Source: an uncultured Eubacteriales bacterium (lineage in GTDB: Bacteria > Bacillota > Clostridia > Lachnospirales > Lachnospiraceae). Taken from it: a stretch of DNA of 15,549 nt. The notes below the pieces were generated by a model. The model had not been told where the DNA came from. It ran no database searches and saw only the letters and a program-made list of their open reading frames with translations. Position 1 is the stretch's first letter. Every line of letters begins with the position of its first letter. A program made the position numbers and the translations under genes. The DNA is taken from assembly GCA_900545455.1 (NCBI GenBank), contig UQZF01000047.1, positions 1 through 15,549 of the forward strand, in the 5' to 3' direction. Of the stretch, positions 5,503-13,289 are shown one piece after another.

Positions 5503-5957
5503 CCGGCACCCTCCTTCATCTTCTTTACACAATCATATACATTGTAACGTACCTGATAGTCATCATTGTTGACAATAATCTGGCAAGCCTTCATTGTCTT
5601 CATGTTGATTACAATCGGAGCCTTGAGATTAGCCGTCATCTTAGTAAGGTCTGACGGTACCGTGACAACTGAGAGAAGGAAATAATCATCCTCCGTCTCA
5701 ACCTCCCCGAGAGGTGCAAGCCATTCATCCTCAACGACAGGATTGTACTCCGGCACAATCTTCATAGGGTCCATAACGGTAAATGCAAGCTCCGGCTCAT
5801 CAAGAGACTGAAGCCACATAATATTGCCCTTTTTCTCAGCATTAAAGATAAGCGTGTAGTGTACATATTCCTCAAATCCCATAATGCCTGCCGTAAAACT
5901 GATTATCCTATCCTCAGCTACATCTATCTCCCCAAATAAACGAGTATTTACCTTCAT
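5496..5957 (-). CDS. fliW: Flagellar assembly factor FliW, CsrA antagonist
   Basis: FliW binds either flagellin or CsrA; when flagellin is exported, free FliW captures CsrA and relieves repression of flagellin translation. The 153-residue protein has family length and the motifs FGEIDVAEDRIISFTAGIMGFEEY, a central DEPELAFTVMDP and C-terminal NLKAPIVINMKTMKACQIIV, all typical of FliW. AAGGAG precedes ATG 5957. The last codons overlap the csrA start. The long fliW leader includes the inverted-repeat element at 5989-6195, since flgL lies upstream on the same strand. Confidence 0.96.
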   Translation of the reverse strand: MKVNTRLFGEIDVAEDRIISFTAGIMGFEEYVHYTLIFNAEKKGNIMWLQSLDEPELAFTVMDPMKIVPEYNPVVEDEWLAPLGEVETEDDYFLLSVVTVPSDLTKMTANLKAPIVINMKTMKACQIIVNNDDYQVRYNVYDCVKKMKEGAGC

Positions 5958-5988
5958 GGTATTTCTCCTTCCCTAATACATATTAGAT

Positions 5989-6195
5989 AGCCAATTGCGA
6001 AACGCAATTTTGACGATATACAGTTGTGCAAATTTAACAAATTCGCAAGCAGGTACTATGAAGCCGCCGGTACTTAGGCAGTGTATTTCACTGCGTTATG
6101 TACCGTTGCGTGATTCATGTAGCGAAAGCGTGCCTGTGGTGAATTGTTAAATTTGTACAACGTCCGCTTTCAATTATATAGTTTCGCAATTACCT
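5989..6195. repeat. ~205-nt inverted-repeat element between flgL and fliW
   Basis: Terminal inverted repeats AATTGCGAAAC (5992-6002) and GTTTCGCAATT (6181-6191) enclose a second pair, GTTGTGCAAATTTAACAAATTC and the roughly complementary GAATTGTTAAATTTGTACAAC. A central hairpin follows (CGGTAC / GCAGTG-TATTT-CACTGC / GTACCG, about 6068-6104). It is flanked by 13-nt direct repeats differing at one base: ATACATATTAGAT (5976-5988) and ATACATATCAGAT (6196-6208). The right repeat overlaps the flgL stop. This is the layout of a non-autonomous transposable element, but no known family is recognised. Confidence 0.7.
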
Positions 6196-6202
6196 ATACA
6201 TA

Positions 6203-7675
6203 TCAGATGTAATCCAGCAATGACTGTCTCACGGTCTTTGCCGCAGTTGCGATGGCAGCATCATACACTGTCTCAGCCGATGCGAACTCAACGGTGATGT
6301 CCTCAAGCTCAACATCCTCGTTCTTGGACTTTAAGTCCTTGAAGGTTGTCTGTTGCTGTGTGAGTCTGCTCTCGGCAAGCGTAAGTCTTACCTCGCGGCT
6401 TCCGACATCCGATATCTCCGAGTTGAGTGTGGACTGATAACCCTTCATCTGCGTGATGCCCTTCGCAAAAAGGTCTTCCATATAGCTCTTAGCGTAATCA
6501 AGCTCCTTATTTGAGGCTTCAATCATTGATTCTATCTGATCCTTCTTACCTGCATACAGCTCGGAATTCTTCATATCCGTAAGCTTGGTGATCTTAGCCT
6601 CAATATCAGCCACATTAGTCAGACTGCTCATAAGGTCGTCCAGGTCTCTTCCTATATTGTAGCTTAATACATCTGTTGCCCTTGTGTTGACCTTGAGCGT
6701 CTGGCTGAAATTGATAGTATACTCAATGTCCTGATTATCTCCCAATGTGTATACCTGACCGTTAGTTAAGTCCTCACAGTCAAAATAATGCTCCGGGCGG
6801 ATATCTCCCTTCTCGAATTCATCCTTGCGGAACTGAACGGATATGTCTGACGCACCCTTGAGCGTCTTGTATGTGTTCTCAGAGAATGCAATCTCACCCT
6901 TATCATACACATAATATGCCGTATCATCAGCCATATTCCCTGCAGTGATAAGCTGCTCTAACTCCTGTGAGCTTACAGCCGCCACGGTTCCGGTGTATGC
7001 CTGACCGTCAACAGTTATTGAAGGAATCGTGTCCGCATCGGCTGCATCGTAAGCACAATTATCATAGGCAAGTCTGAGTCTGTATACTTCCTTTGTCTCA
7101 GGTGTTGCGGATGACGGAATGCTTGCTATGTTATCGATATCCACACTGTTCTTCATGTATTTTGCGGTTGTAAAGTCTTCACCCGTAAAGTTCTGTTTAA
7201 TCTTGTATGACACCTGTGTCTCAGTTGAGTTAAGGAATGTAAGGGAACGGTCAGTTCTGTAGCCCGTGAAAATATATCTTCCCGAGCTGTCCGCATTGCC
7301 CTCCGCATACATCGCCTCCTTGTACTGCTGTATACTCTGTATTATCGCCTGCCTGTTGGTAGTCTCGAATGTATCGTTCTCACCCTGTGTGCAGAGCTTT
7401 ACAAGATCCGTATAGATACCGTCCATATTGTCGAGTGATGTCTCGGTAAGCTTAATCCACGCCTTTGCATCAGGGACATTCTTCTTTAAGTACTGCTCAA
7501 CCTCTGCAAGACTCGTTCTGAGCGAAAGTGCTCTGATAGCTATGATAGGGTCATCAGACGGCTTCGATATCTTCTTCTGTGATGCCATCTGCTGCTCTGT
7601 TGTATATAGATTAGTCTTTGATTTATTAACATTACGCATCGTAGTGTTAGTCATCATAGTGTTCGTAATTCTCAT
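6203..7675 (-). CDS. flgL: Hook-filament junction protein FlgL
   Basis: FlgL (HAP3) is exported and assembles between FlgK and the filament. The 490-residue product starts MRITNTMMTNTTMRNVNKSKTNLYTTEQQMASQKKISKPSDDP, the flagellin-like D0/D1 start of FlgL, and contains the family SSGRYIFTGYRTD motif near residue 130. The C-terminal flagellin-like helix (SRLTQQQTTFKDLKSKNEDVELED) precedes a short end, LLDYI. It is much longer than B. subtilis FlgL (about 300 residues) because of an enlarged middle domain (about 150-350). Ribosome site AAGGGAGA precedes ATG 7675. It follows the second flgK after a 63-nt gap containing a repeat fragment. Confidence 0.93.
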   Translation of the reverse strand: MRITNTMMTNTTMRNVNKSKTNLYTTEQQMASQKKISKPSDDPIIAIRALSLRTSLAEVEQYLKKNVPDAKAWIKLTETSLDNMDGIYTDLVKLCTQGENDTFETTNRQAIIQSIQQYKEAMYAEGNADSSGRYIFTGYRTDRSLTFLNSTETQVSYKIKQNFTGEDFTTAKYMKNSVDIDNIASIPSSATPETKEVYRLRLAYDNCAYDAADADTIPSITVDGQAYTGTVAAVSSQELEQLITAGNMADDTAYYVYDKGEIAFSENTYKTLKGASDISVQFRKDEFEKGDIRPEHYFDCEDLTNGQVYTLGDNQDIEYTINFSQTLKVNTRATDVLSYNIGRDLDDLMSSLTNVADIEAKITKLTDMKNSELYAGKKDQIESMIEASNKELDYAKSYMEDLFAKGITQMKGYQSTLNSEISDVGSREVRLTLAESRLTQQQTTFKDLKSKNEDVELEDITVEFASAETVYDAAIATAAKTVRQSLLDYI

Positions 7676-7696
7676 GTAGTCTCCCTTCTTCTGCGG

Positions 7697-7734
7697 GTCT
7701 GCGGTGAATTGTTAAATCCGTGCAACGTCCGCAG
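7697..7734. repeat. Solo fragment of the 5989-6195 repeat in the flgL leader
   Basis: GGTGAATTGTTAAAT, then two differing bases, GT, one differing base and CAACGTCCGC match the right inner arm of the element between flgL and fliW. The fragment can fold on its own by CTGCGG (7699-7704) with CCGCAG (7729-7734). In the flgL mRNA sense the loop carries ACGGAU (7721-7716), an ANGGAN motif, about 40 nt before the flgL ribosome site. Confidence 0.65.
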
Positions 7735-7738
7735 CACT

Positions 7739-9280
7739 TTATAATCCCGTCTCCTCTATGAGCTTGCTGTATATCTGATTCATTACAGAAATAACCTTTG
7801 ATGATAAGTCATACGCATGCTGGAACTTTACGAGGTCTATACCCTCCTCGTCCTCATCAACACCCGATATTGAAGTTCTCTGTGTCTCAACTGCCGCCTT
7901 GACATTGGAATAGTTGGAGCTGAAGGTCTCAGCTCTCTTCGTATCAACGCCTATCTCTGACACAATTGATGAAAGGTAATCCCAGAATGTTCCGCTCTTG
8001 ATTGTGATTTTGTCCTTAAGCGCATACATGTCCTTCGCCAGGTCAGAATTCTCGTCTCCGCGTGATACATCATAGGATAACGGAAGCTTTGACAAGTCAT
8101 TCAGCATGTCCTGATTCACGGTAATATTCGCTGCCGTCACATAATCCGTGTTATACTTTGACTCAAGCAACGGTTCACCGGAGACCGTACCATCCGCAAG
8201 CTGTCCCTTGGAAATAATATCGTTGAATTCCTTGGCAAATGAAGTAACAAACCGGTTGAGCTGTGACTGATAATACGGAATTCCCTTGTATGAAGGGTTC
8301 CTGTAAGAATCGCTCACAACCTCAAGTGACTGATTGCCTGCGGCATCCGTCCTGACAACCTCGTAAGAATCATTGCAACCGTCACGCATGTCAAACAAAG
8401 CCTTAAGACTTCCGCGTGAGCTCTCCTCATAAGGATTGTATGGATTTCCGTTATTCCACTTAATATCGTAGAGTCCCGAAGCATCGCTTGCATTTCGAGG
8501 ATTCGCTGTATCTCTTGCAACGCACTCGAGTGTGTTGTAGCTATAGCCGCCGACAAGTTCCTGTCCGTTAAAAAATATCGTACAGTCGGTCACACCGTTG
8601 CCTATGCTTCTCTCCTCAACTCTCACATCAGCGTAATAAGAAAGCTGGTCAATTATAAGATTTCTTGAATCCCGAAGGTCATTTGCCGTGCCGCCTGATG
8701 CTTCTATAGTGTTAATCTGCTTATTGAGAGACGCAAGCTGCTCCGCCATCGTGTTGATGGTTGATACGGACGACTTAATCTCTTCATTGATATCGTTCTG
8801 TGTATTCTGAAGATTGGCAGAAAGCGTGTTAAAGTACTCGCATATACTTGACATATAACTTAAAAACTGTCCTCTCTTAACCTCGCTGCTCGGGTCGGCA
8901 GTAATCGCATCTATCGTCTTAAAGAGATTGTTGTACTCTGTTATGAATCCTTCGGTATTGAACTCATCAAGATATGTCTGAACCAGATTGGAATATGTCT
9001 GAAGTGACTCATACTGTCCGCACTGGGAGTTGTTGGTTCTGTATCTCTCATCATAATATTCACTTCTTGACTGTAAAATATCCGTAACCGTTACACCCGT
9101 TCCAACAGCTCCGTAAGGCTTATATACTCTGATTGCATAGCTCGCCTGCTGAACCGTGGACTGTCTTGTGTAACCCTTGGTGTTGACGTTGGATATATTG
9201 TGTGCTGTTGTATTGATTGCCGCATTACTTGCCGTAAGTCCTGAGGCTCCTATTGTCATTCCGAAAAATGTATTCGGCAT
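7739..9280 (-). CDS. flgK: Second FlgK-type hook-associated protein
   Basis: The 513-residue product has the FlgK (HAP1) N-terminus: FGMTIGASGLTASNAAINTTAHNISNVNTKGYTRQ. It also has the conserved helical D1 region, with LNKQINTIEASGGTANDLRDSRNLIIDQLS around 190-220, and the C-terminal EGIDLVKFQHAYDLSSKVISVMNQIYSKLI. FlgK forms the first junction zone on the hook. It lies directly after another flgK (54-nt gap) and differs clearly from it in sequence and middle domain, so it is an old duplicate rather than a recent copy. Possible roles are a second junction ring or a division of labour. An AAGGGAGA site lies 10 nt before ATG 9280. Confidence 0.9.
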   Translation of the reverse strand: MPNTFFGMTIGASGLTASNAAINTTAHNISNVNTKGYTRQSTVQQASYAIRVYKPYGAVGTGVTVTDILQSRSEYYDERYRTNNSQCGQYESLQTYSNLVQTYLDEFNTEGFITEYNNLFKTIDAITADPSSEVKRGQFLSYMSSICEYFNTLSANLQNTQNDINEEIKSSVSTINTMAEQLASLNKQINTIEASGGTANDLRDSRNLIIDQLSYYADVRVEERSIGNGVTDCTIFFNGQELVGGYSYNTLECVARDTANPRNASDASGLYDIKWNNGNPYNPYEESSRGSLKALFDMRDGCNDSYEVVRTDAAGNQSLEVVSDSYRNPSYKGIPYYQSQLNRFVTSFAKEFNDIISKGQLADGTVSGEPLLESKYNTDYVTAANITVNQDMLNDLSKLPLSYDVSRGDENSDLAKDMYALKDKITIKSGTFWDYLSSIVSEIGVDTKRAETFSSNYSNVKAAVETQRTSISGVDEDEEGIDLVKFQHAYDLSSKVISVMNQIYSKLIEETGL

Positions 9281-9334
9281 TCCTGCACATCTCCCTTCTG
9301 TATCTGAAAATAGCCTGTAATCTCAAAGTCTTAA

Positions 9335-11104
9335 TTAAATAATCTGTAAAACCGTATCCATCATTGTCGTTATGACATTGATGTATCTTGATGCCGCATT
9401 GTATGCCTGCTGATAACGTATCATGTTCGTGAGTTCCTCATCCGAGTTCACTCCCATTACAGCCTGCCTTCCGTCATCAAGTCCGTTTGAAAGATCCTGC
9501 TGGTTGTCAACCATGCTCGCATATACATTTCCTTCGCTGCCCACATCATCTATAAGTGCTTCATAGAATTTTTCAAAAGTCATCTTCTCCGTGCCGTCAC
9601 CGAAAGTGAGATACTTTTCGGAGAACTGAGCAGTAAGGTCTTTTGCCCTGTCATAATCCACCTTACCGTCAGCCTGGTTGAACGGAAGAACCGAGAAATC
9701 CTTCAAAACCTTAGGATTAATCTCAAGATTGGATATTGTGTATATGGAATCCGTTCCAAACGAGTTCTGTGTGCTGTACAGATAATATGTATTGCCGTCT
9801 GTTCCGGTAACCTTCGTATATCTGTCAGTATATTTTCTTGAAAAAAGCTCCTCACCGATTGACTTGTCGGTATCCTTACCGTATCCTGCCTTGTCGGTAT
9901 CAAGAATCTTTCCTGTGTATGTTACCGTATTACCGTTGCCATCAACGTATGTTACCGTTGCATCTTTCATAGGACTGAGCACATCGTTGATTTTCTCGAC
10001 AACACTGTTCACAAGCTTATCAAAGTTAGCGATTGTTCTTGCAAGTACCGAATAATCCTTGCAATCCTCATAGCTCTTGTAATCCCTGTATGCCGTGTAT
10101 GCGGCAACCGCATTATTGTAGTCCTCGTCGCTTCCGTAATCTGCTCTGTCAGGCATCTGTGTAACTGTCTGTGCAGGTGCCGTCATATTAGCATAGGTAG
10201 GTGATATTGTACCTCTTGCCGCAAGCAGCCCCTTAAGTGAACCGATATCCGTGTTATTGGCAGTGGACATCGTTATTTCCATATTGTACAGAGGCTCATT
10301 TTTCATTTCCTTCCATACAGGAATATAGAAATCGGTTCCCTCAACCGTGCCGAGTCCGAGGTGCGACACGCTCATGTTGTCACAGAAGAACTGACCTTCA
10401 AGCATTACGGATACAATTCCTCTTGAATCCTCGGTATAGTCTATCTTAGCATATCCCGACAATTCATCAAGCAGAAGGTCTCTCTCATCCCTGAGAGTCA
10501 TCGCAGTCTCGACACCGCTCTCTATCTGTGCAATCTGCTTGTTGAGCGACATAATCTGCTCACCAATCTCGTTGATACGGTTCGTGATATTGTATATCTC
10601 TGTGTTGAGATTGCTCTGATAACTTACAAGCCCTTTATACACTGCCTGTGAACGGTCAAGAAAGCTTACAGCGCTCTGCACAAGCGCCGCTCTTGCCGTA
10701 TTGTCATCAGGTGTCTTGGACACTTCGTTGATTGCCGAAAGCAGATCCTTCATCGATTCCTGATATGACACTCCGTTAAGTTCTCCAAGCTGCGTCTGTA
10801 TCTCATCGGTTGCATTGAGAAGCTTATCATAGAAACCGTATCTTCCGTTCTCCTTGCGGTACGCCTCATCAAGAAGAATATCCCTCACATGTGAGACATC
10901 CTGAATCGTAACTCCGTGTCCCTTCTGGAGCGTGGCAGTAGCAAAACGGTTCGTGATATTGTAGTGTGTATCCTCGAATACAACCTGCTGTCTTACATAT
11001 CCTTTTGTGTTGACATTTGTCATATTGTTGGCAGTGGTGTTGAGCGCATTGGAGTTATTAACCAATCCGGACAATCCCACATACAAAGCCGACATACTAC
11101 TCAT
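9335..11104 (-). CDS. flgK: Hook-associated protein 1, FlgK
   Basis: FlgK joins the hook to FlgL and the filament and is exported with its chaperone FlgN, encoded just upstream. The 589-residue product begins SALYVGLSGLVNNSNALNTTANNMTNVNTKGYVRQQ, has the D1 motif LNKQIAQIESGVETAMTLRDERDLLLDELSGYAKID (about 190-225), and ends EELTNMIRYQQAYNAASRYINVITTMMDTVLQII, all standard for FlgK. The middle domain (about 300-450) is larger than in the paralogue downstream and rich in Tyr/Asp. AGAGGAAC precedes ATG 11104; the in-frame ATG at 11095 is an alternative. Confidence 0.93.
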   Translation of the reverse strand: MSSMSALYVGLSGLVNNSNALNTTANNMTNVNTKGYVRQQVVFEDTHYNITNRFATATLQKGHGVTIQDVSHVRDILLDEAYRKENGRYGFYDKLLNATDEIQTQLGELNGVSYQESMKDLLSAINEVSKTPDDNTARAALVQSAVSFLDRSQAVYKGLVSYQSNLNTEIYNITNRINEIGEQIMSLNKQIAQIESGVETAMTLRDERDLLLDELSGYAKIDYTEDSRGIVSVMLEGQFFCDNMSVSHLGLGTVEGTDFYIPVWKEMKNEPLYNMEITMSTANNTDIGSLKGLLAARGTISPTYANMTAPAQTVTQMPDRADYGSDEDYNNAVAAYTAYRDYKSYEDCKDYSVLARTIANFDKLVNSVVEKINDVLSPMKDATVTYVDGNGNTVTYTGKILDTDKAGYGKDTDKSIGEELFSRKYTDRYTKVTGTDGNTYYLYSTQNSFGTDSIYTISNLEINPKVLKDFSVLPFNQADGKVDYDRAKDLTAQFSEKYLTFGDGTEKMTFEKFYEALIDDVGSEGNVYASMVDNQQDLSNGLDDGRQAVMGVNSDEELTNMIRYQQAYNAASRYINVITTMMDTVLQII

Positions 11105-11128
11105 AATGTTCCTCTTTCTCTATTTTAC

Positions 11129-11644
11129 TCACTGTTTCTTGTCAAATCTCGTGTCCGGCAGTGAATAATTATTGCTTATATACGCATCCCTGCCATAATT
11201 GTTGGTCTCAGGTCCTCTTCTCATGCTCTGAACAAGGTTCATCTCAAATTGAAGCATCTCCATGGACTCCTCGAGCAATGCCTTATTGCGGTCATTGAGC
11301 TCGACCATTCTCTTCATAGTTAAAGAAAGCTTGTCATGAATCGAAACAAGTGCATCCCTCTCTTTCTCCTGTGAACTCAAAAGTTCAATCAGTCGTGTGA
11401 GAGTCAAGGTCTTAACATCCTTGTTAAGAACGTCCGCAATATCATTCGATACCTCGGTTCGTTTCTTTTCCAGCACAATGATTCTATCCACCACAAGCTG
11501 TTCCTTTTCTACCATCCTTGAAAGCTCTTCGACATCGTTGCGGATAATTATACCCGTCTTCTCAAGTCCGAGCTCTAAAAGACTCTCATATTCTGTATTT
11601 TCCTGTTCCAATGTACTTATCAGTATATCTATAAGACTCGCCAC
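11129..11644 (-). CDS. flgN: Flagellar export chaperone FlgN
   Basis: FlgN is a cytoplasmic helical chaperone for FlgK and FlgL. The 171-residue product is almost entirely helical and charged, with an N-terminal LIDILISTLEQENTEYESLLEL segment typical of FlgN, a run of heptads through about residue 140, then a polar, likely disordered tail (NNYGRDAYISNNYSLPDTRFDKKQ). It lies between flgM and flgK as in B. subtilis (YvyG). The start is a GTG at 11644, 18 nt after the flgM stop, with only a weak ribosome site (AAGGGTGTG), consistent with coupling to flgM translation. Confidence 0.85.
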   Translation of the reverse strand: MASLIDILISTLEQENTEYESLLELGLEKTGIIIRNDVEELSRMVEKEQLVVDRIIVLEKKRTEVSNDIADVLNKDVKTLTLTRLIELLSSQEKERDALVSIHDKLSLTMKRMVELNDRNKALLEESMEMLQFEMNLVQSMRRGPETNNYGRDAYISNNYSLPDTRFDKKQ

Positions 11645-11662
11645 TTACACGGTCACACCCTT

Positions 11663-11944
11663 CTAAAACACAGTCGTGTTATATTTTTCTATAAGCTTAG
11701 CAGCAAGCTTGTTCGCCGATACATTATACGTTCCCGATGCATAGCGCTCCTTGACTGCGGCAACTCTGTCCTCCCTGACATCGTCAGCCTGTGCCACTGC
11801 TGCCTTGGCAACCTGATAATCTCTGCCAAGCTGTGAAATCTCAAGCTTATCTTCCGTTGTGGAGGTCTTAGCAGTCTTCTTAACCTGTGTCTTTCCTGCT
11901 GCAGCATATACCATATTAACCTGATTATAGGCATCTATACGCAT
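11663..11944 (-). CDS. flgM: Anti-sigma-28 factor FlgM
   Basis: FlgM holds SigD/FliA inactive until the hook-basal body is finished and FlgM is secreted or otherwise removed. The 93-residue protein shows the family pattern: short N-terminus MRIDAYNQV, then DKLEISQLGRDYQVAKAAV, VREDRVAAVKERYASGTYNVSANKLAAKLIEKY. The last two helices are the sigma-binding part. AAGGAAGGAGAGG lies just before ATG 11944. It is the first gene after the terminator and the SigD-like promoter at 11990-12017, giving the expected negative feedback. Two good SigD promoters elsewhere in the window are its likely indirect targets. Confidence 0.93.
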   Translation of the reverse strand: MRIDAYNQVNMVYAAAGKTQVKKTAKTSTTEDKLEISQLGRDYQVAKAAVAQADDVREDRVAAVKERYASGTYNVSANKLAAKLIEKYNTTVF

Positions 11945-11989
11945 ATTAACCTCTCCTTCCTTAAATAAAAAATCTCTTTACTGTATTAT

Positions 11990-12017
11990 GTATCGGTCGG
12001 CAAAATAAAAAAACTTA
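11990..12017 (-). promoter_or_regulatory. SigD-like promoter of flgM
   Basis: On the minus strand TAAG (12017-12014), a 16-nt spacer and ACCGATAC (11997-11990) match SigD consensus at 9 of 12 positions including the CCGATA core. The -35 part lies in the 3' arm of the preceding terminator, so the terminator and promoter are interlocked. flgM in B. subtilis also has a SigD promoter. Confidence 0.6.
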
Positions 12018-12050
12018 GAGGAAAATGAAAAAAATTCATAATCCTCTAAG
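12007..12050 (-). terminator. Intrinsic terminator after yvyF
   Basis: CTTAGAGGA (12014-12022) pairs perfectly with TCCTCTAAG (12042-12050), with about five more pairs possible in the A/T-rich loop. On the minus strand the stem is followed by seven T residues (12013-12007), then A and TTTT. It separates the recD2-comF-yvyF transcript from the flagellar genes starting with flgM. Confidence 0.88.
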
Positions 12051-12072
12051 TCCGCACTTTCAAATGTCAAAT

Positions 12073-12483
12073 CTACTTGTTAAGGAATCTCATCCTGGCG
12101 CTGTCACGCACATCCTTCTTAACCGGCTCGATCTTCTTAGGCTCCTCGTATAATTCAGAGAAGTGATTTGCCATACTCGCCTTACATGCCTCACAGAATC
12201 GTCCGGAACGGATCATTGCCCCGCACTTTTCACATGCAATGCCTACCGGAGAGTCATCCGCAAACGCAAGTCTCTCCTCACGCACCCACTTCTCAATCTG
12301 CTTCACGCTTACATCGGCAGCTTCTGCCACCTCATGTATGCTTGCATTCTTATTCTCTCTGATATAGGTCTTGGCAACCTGAAACTTCTCCTCTAACTCT
12401 TCCTGACATGCAGGACAAAGATAACTTCCACCCTCAATGTAACTAAACAGTCTTCCGCAGCCTCTGCAATTTCTGACTTCCAT
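12073..12483 (-). CDS. yvyF: YvyF-family flagellar operon protein (zinc-ribbon/HTH)
   Basis: The 136-residue product matches the YvyF family found between comF and flgM in Firmicutes. It has an N-terminal zinc-ribbon-like pair (NCRGCGRLF, C6/C9, and YLCPACQ, C23/C26), a middle winged-helix-like segment (ASIHEVAEAADVSVKQIEKWVREERL, about 47-72) resembling MerR/DNA-binding HTH, and a second cysteine pair set (C84/C87 and C97/C100). The function is not well established; a regulatory role is suggested by the HTH. ATG 12483 is chosen because GGAGG lies 8 nt upstream; in-frame ATGs further up lack this. A terminator follows the gene. Confidence 0.88.
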   Translation of the reverse strand: MEVRNCRGCGRLFSYIEGGSYLCPACQEELEEKFQVAKTYIRENKNASIHEVAEAADVSVKQIEKWVREERLAFADDSPVGIACEKCGAMIRSGRFCEACKASMANHFSELYEEPKKIEPVKKDVRDSARMRFLNK

Positions 12484-12530
12484 ACCATATGCCTCCATTC
12501 CGTTGACATTGCCGGTATACATATACATTG

Positions 12531-13289
12531 CTAAAAGCCTCTGCCGATACATACTGCTGCAAAATATACCTGTGCAGCCCCTGCATTCGTGAGTGCATCA
12601 GAACATGCATCGAGTGTTGCTCCCGTAGTGTATATGTCATCAACCAACAATACTCTTTTATATTTTACTATATTATGTGTTGCTTGAAAAGCATTTTTTG
12701 TATTTTTTGTTCTTTCTTTATCGTTAAGTTCCTTCTGCGGTGCCGTGTTTACGGTTCTTGTAAGCAGTTTTTCTTCCACAGGAATTTTCAACATTTTTCC
12801 AATTTTTTCTGCGACAAGCGCCGCCTGGTTATATCCCCTTTTTCTGTATCTCGCCGCATGAAGCGGTACAGGTATTATAACATCCGGCTTCCACGACATG
12901 ATTATATGTCCTTTAAGTTTAACAAGCATATCAGCGTAAAATACTGCATACTCCCGTCTGTTGCTGTACTTGAATCTGTACATCGACTGCTTGATTTCTT
13001 TCGTATAGGCAAGTGCTCCGACTCCGCGGATGAAACTGTGGCGTCTCCTGCCGCAGTCTGAGCACACCTCCGCAAGTTCATCGTCCAACTGCTTCCCGCA
13101 GACCATGCAGGACGGGGATGTGATATATTTTAATTTTCCCGCACAATCGCCGCACATCTCCCCCTGCGAATCCACAAGTCCCTCACATACCGGACATCTG
13201 CAGGGGAAAAGTGCCTCAACCGCACTCCTGTATACGCTTTGCAAGTGTCGAATAGCGTTTCTGTTCGTTACCGTTCTCAACCATTCCAT
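12531..13289 (-). CDS. comF: ComF-family protein (phosphoribosyltransferase-like)
   Basis: ComFC-type proteins take part in DNA uptake in competent bacteria and have a type I phosphoribosyltransferase fold. The 252-residue product has N-terminal zinc-binding cysteines (CRCPVC near 30-35, MCGDC 45-49, CMVCG 61-65, CSDCG 76-80) and the PRPP-loop motif VLLVDDIYTTGAT (213-225). It also has the family PDVIIPVPLHAARYRKRGYNQA segment. ATG 13289 has a clear AGAGG site; an upstream GTG-extended frame does not. The first 74 nt overlap the 3' end of recD2 in another frame, so the two are probably coupled. It is followed after 47 nt by yvyF. Confidence 0.92.
   Translation of the reverse strand: MEWLRTVTNRNAIRHLQSVYRSAVEALFPCRCPVCEGLVDSQGEMCGDCAGKLKYITSPSCMVCGKQLDDELAEVCSDCGRRRHSFIRGVGALAYTKEIKQSMYRFKYSNRREYAVFYADMLVKLKGHIIMSWKPDVIIPVPLHAARYRKRGYNQAALVAEKIGKMLKIPVEEKLLTRTVNTAPQKELNDKERTKNTKNAFQATHNIVKYKRVLLVDDIYTTGATLDACSDALTNAGAAQVYFAAVCIGRGF

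Noticed and set aside
5976..6208. CsrA decoy function for the flgL-fliW inverted repeat
   Set aside because: No ANGGAN motif falls in a hairpin loop on either strand. The only GGA of note (GCGGAC, minus strand) lacks the leading A and lies in an arm.
12528..13061. Long plus-strand open frame (177 codons) opposite comF
   Set aside because: The cysteine-rich, low-sense protein is the mirror of the zinc-finger and PRTase coding of comF. It has no ribosome site, and comF motifs are clear on the other strand.
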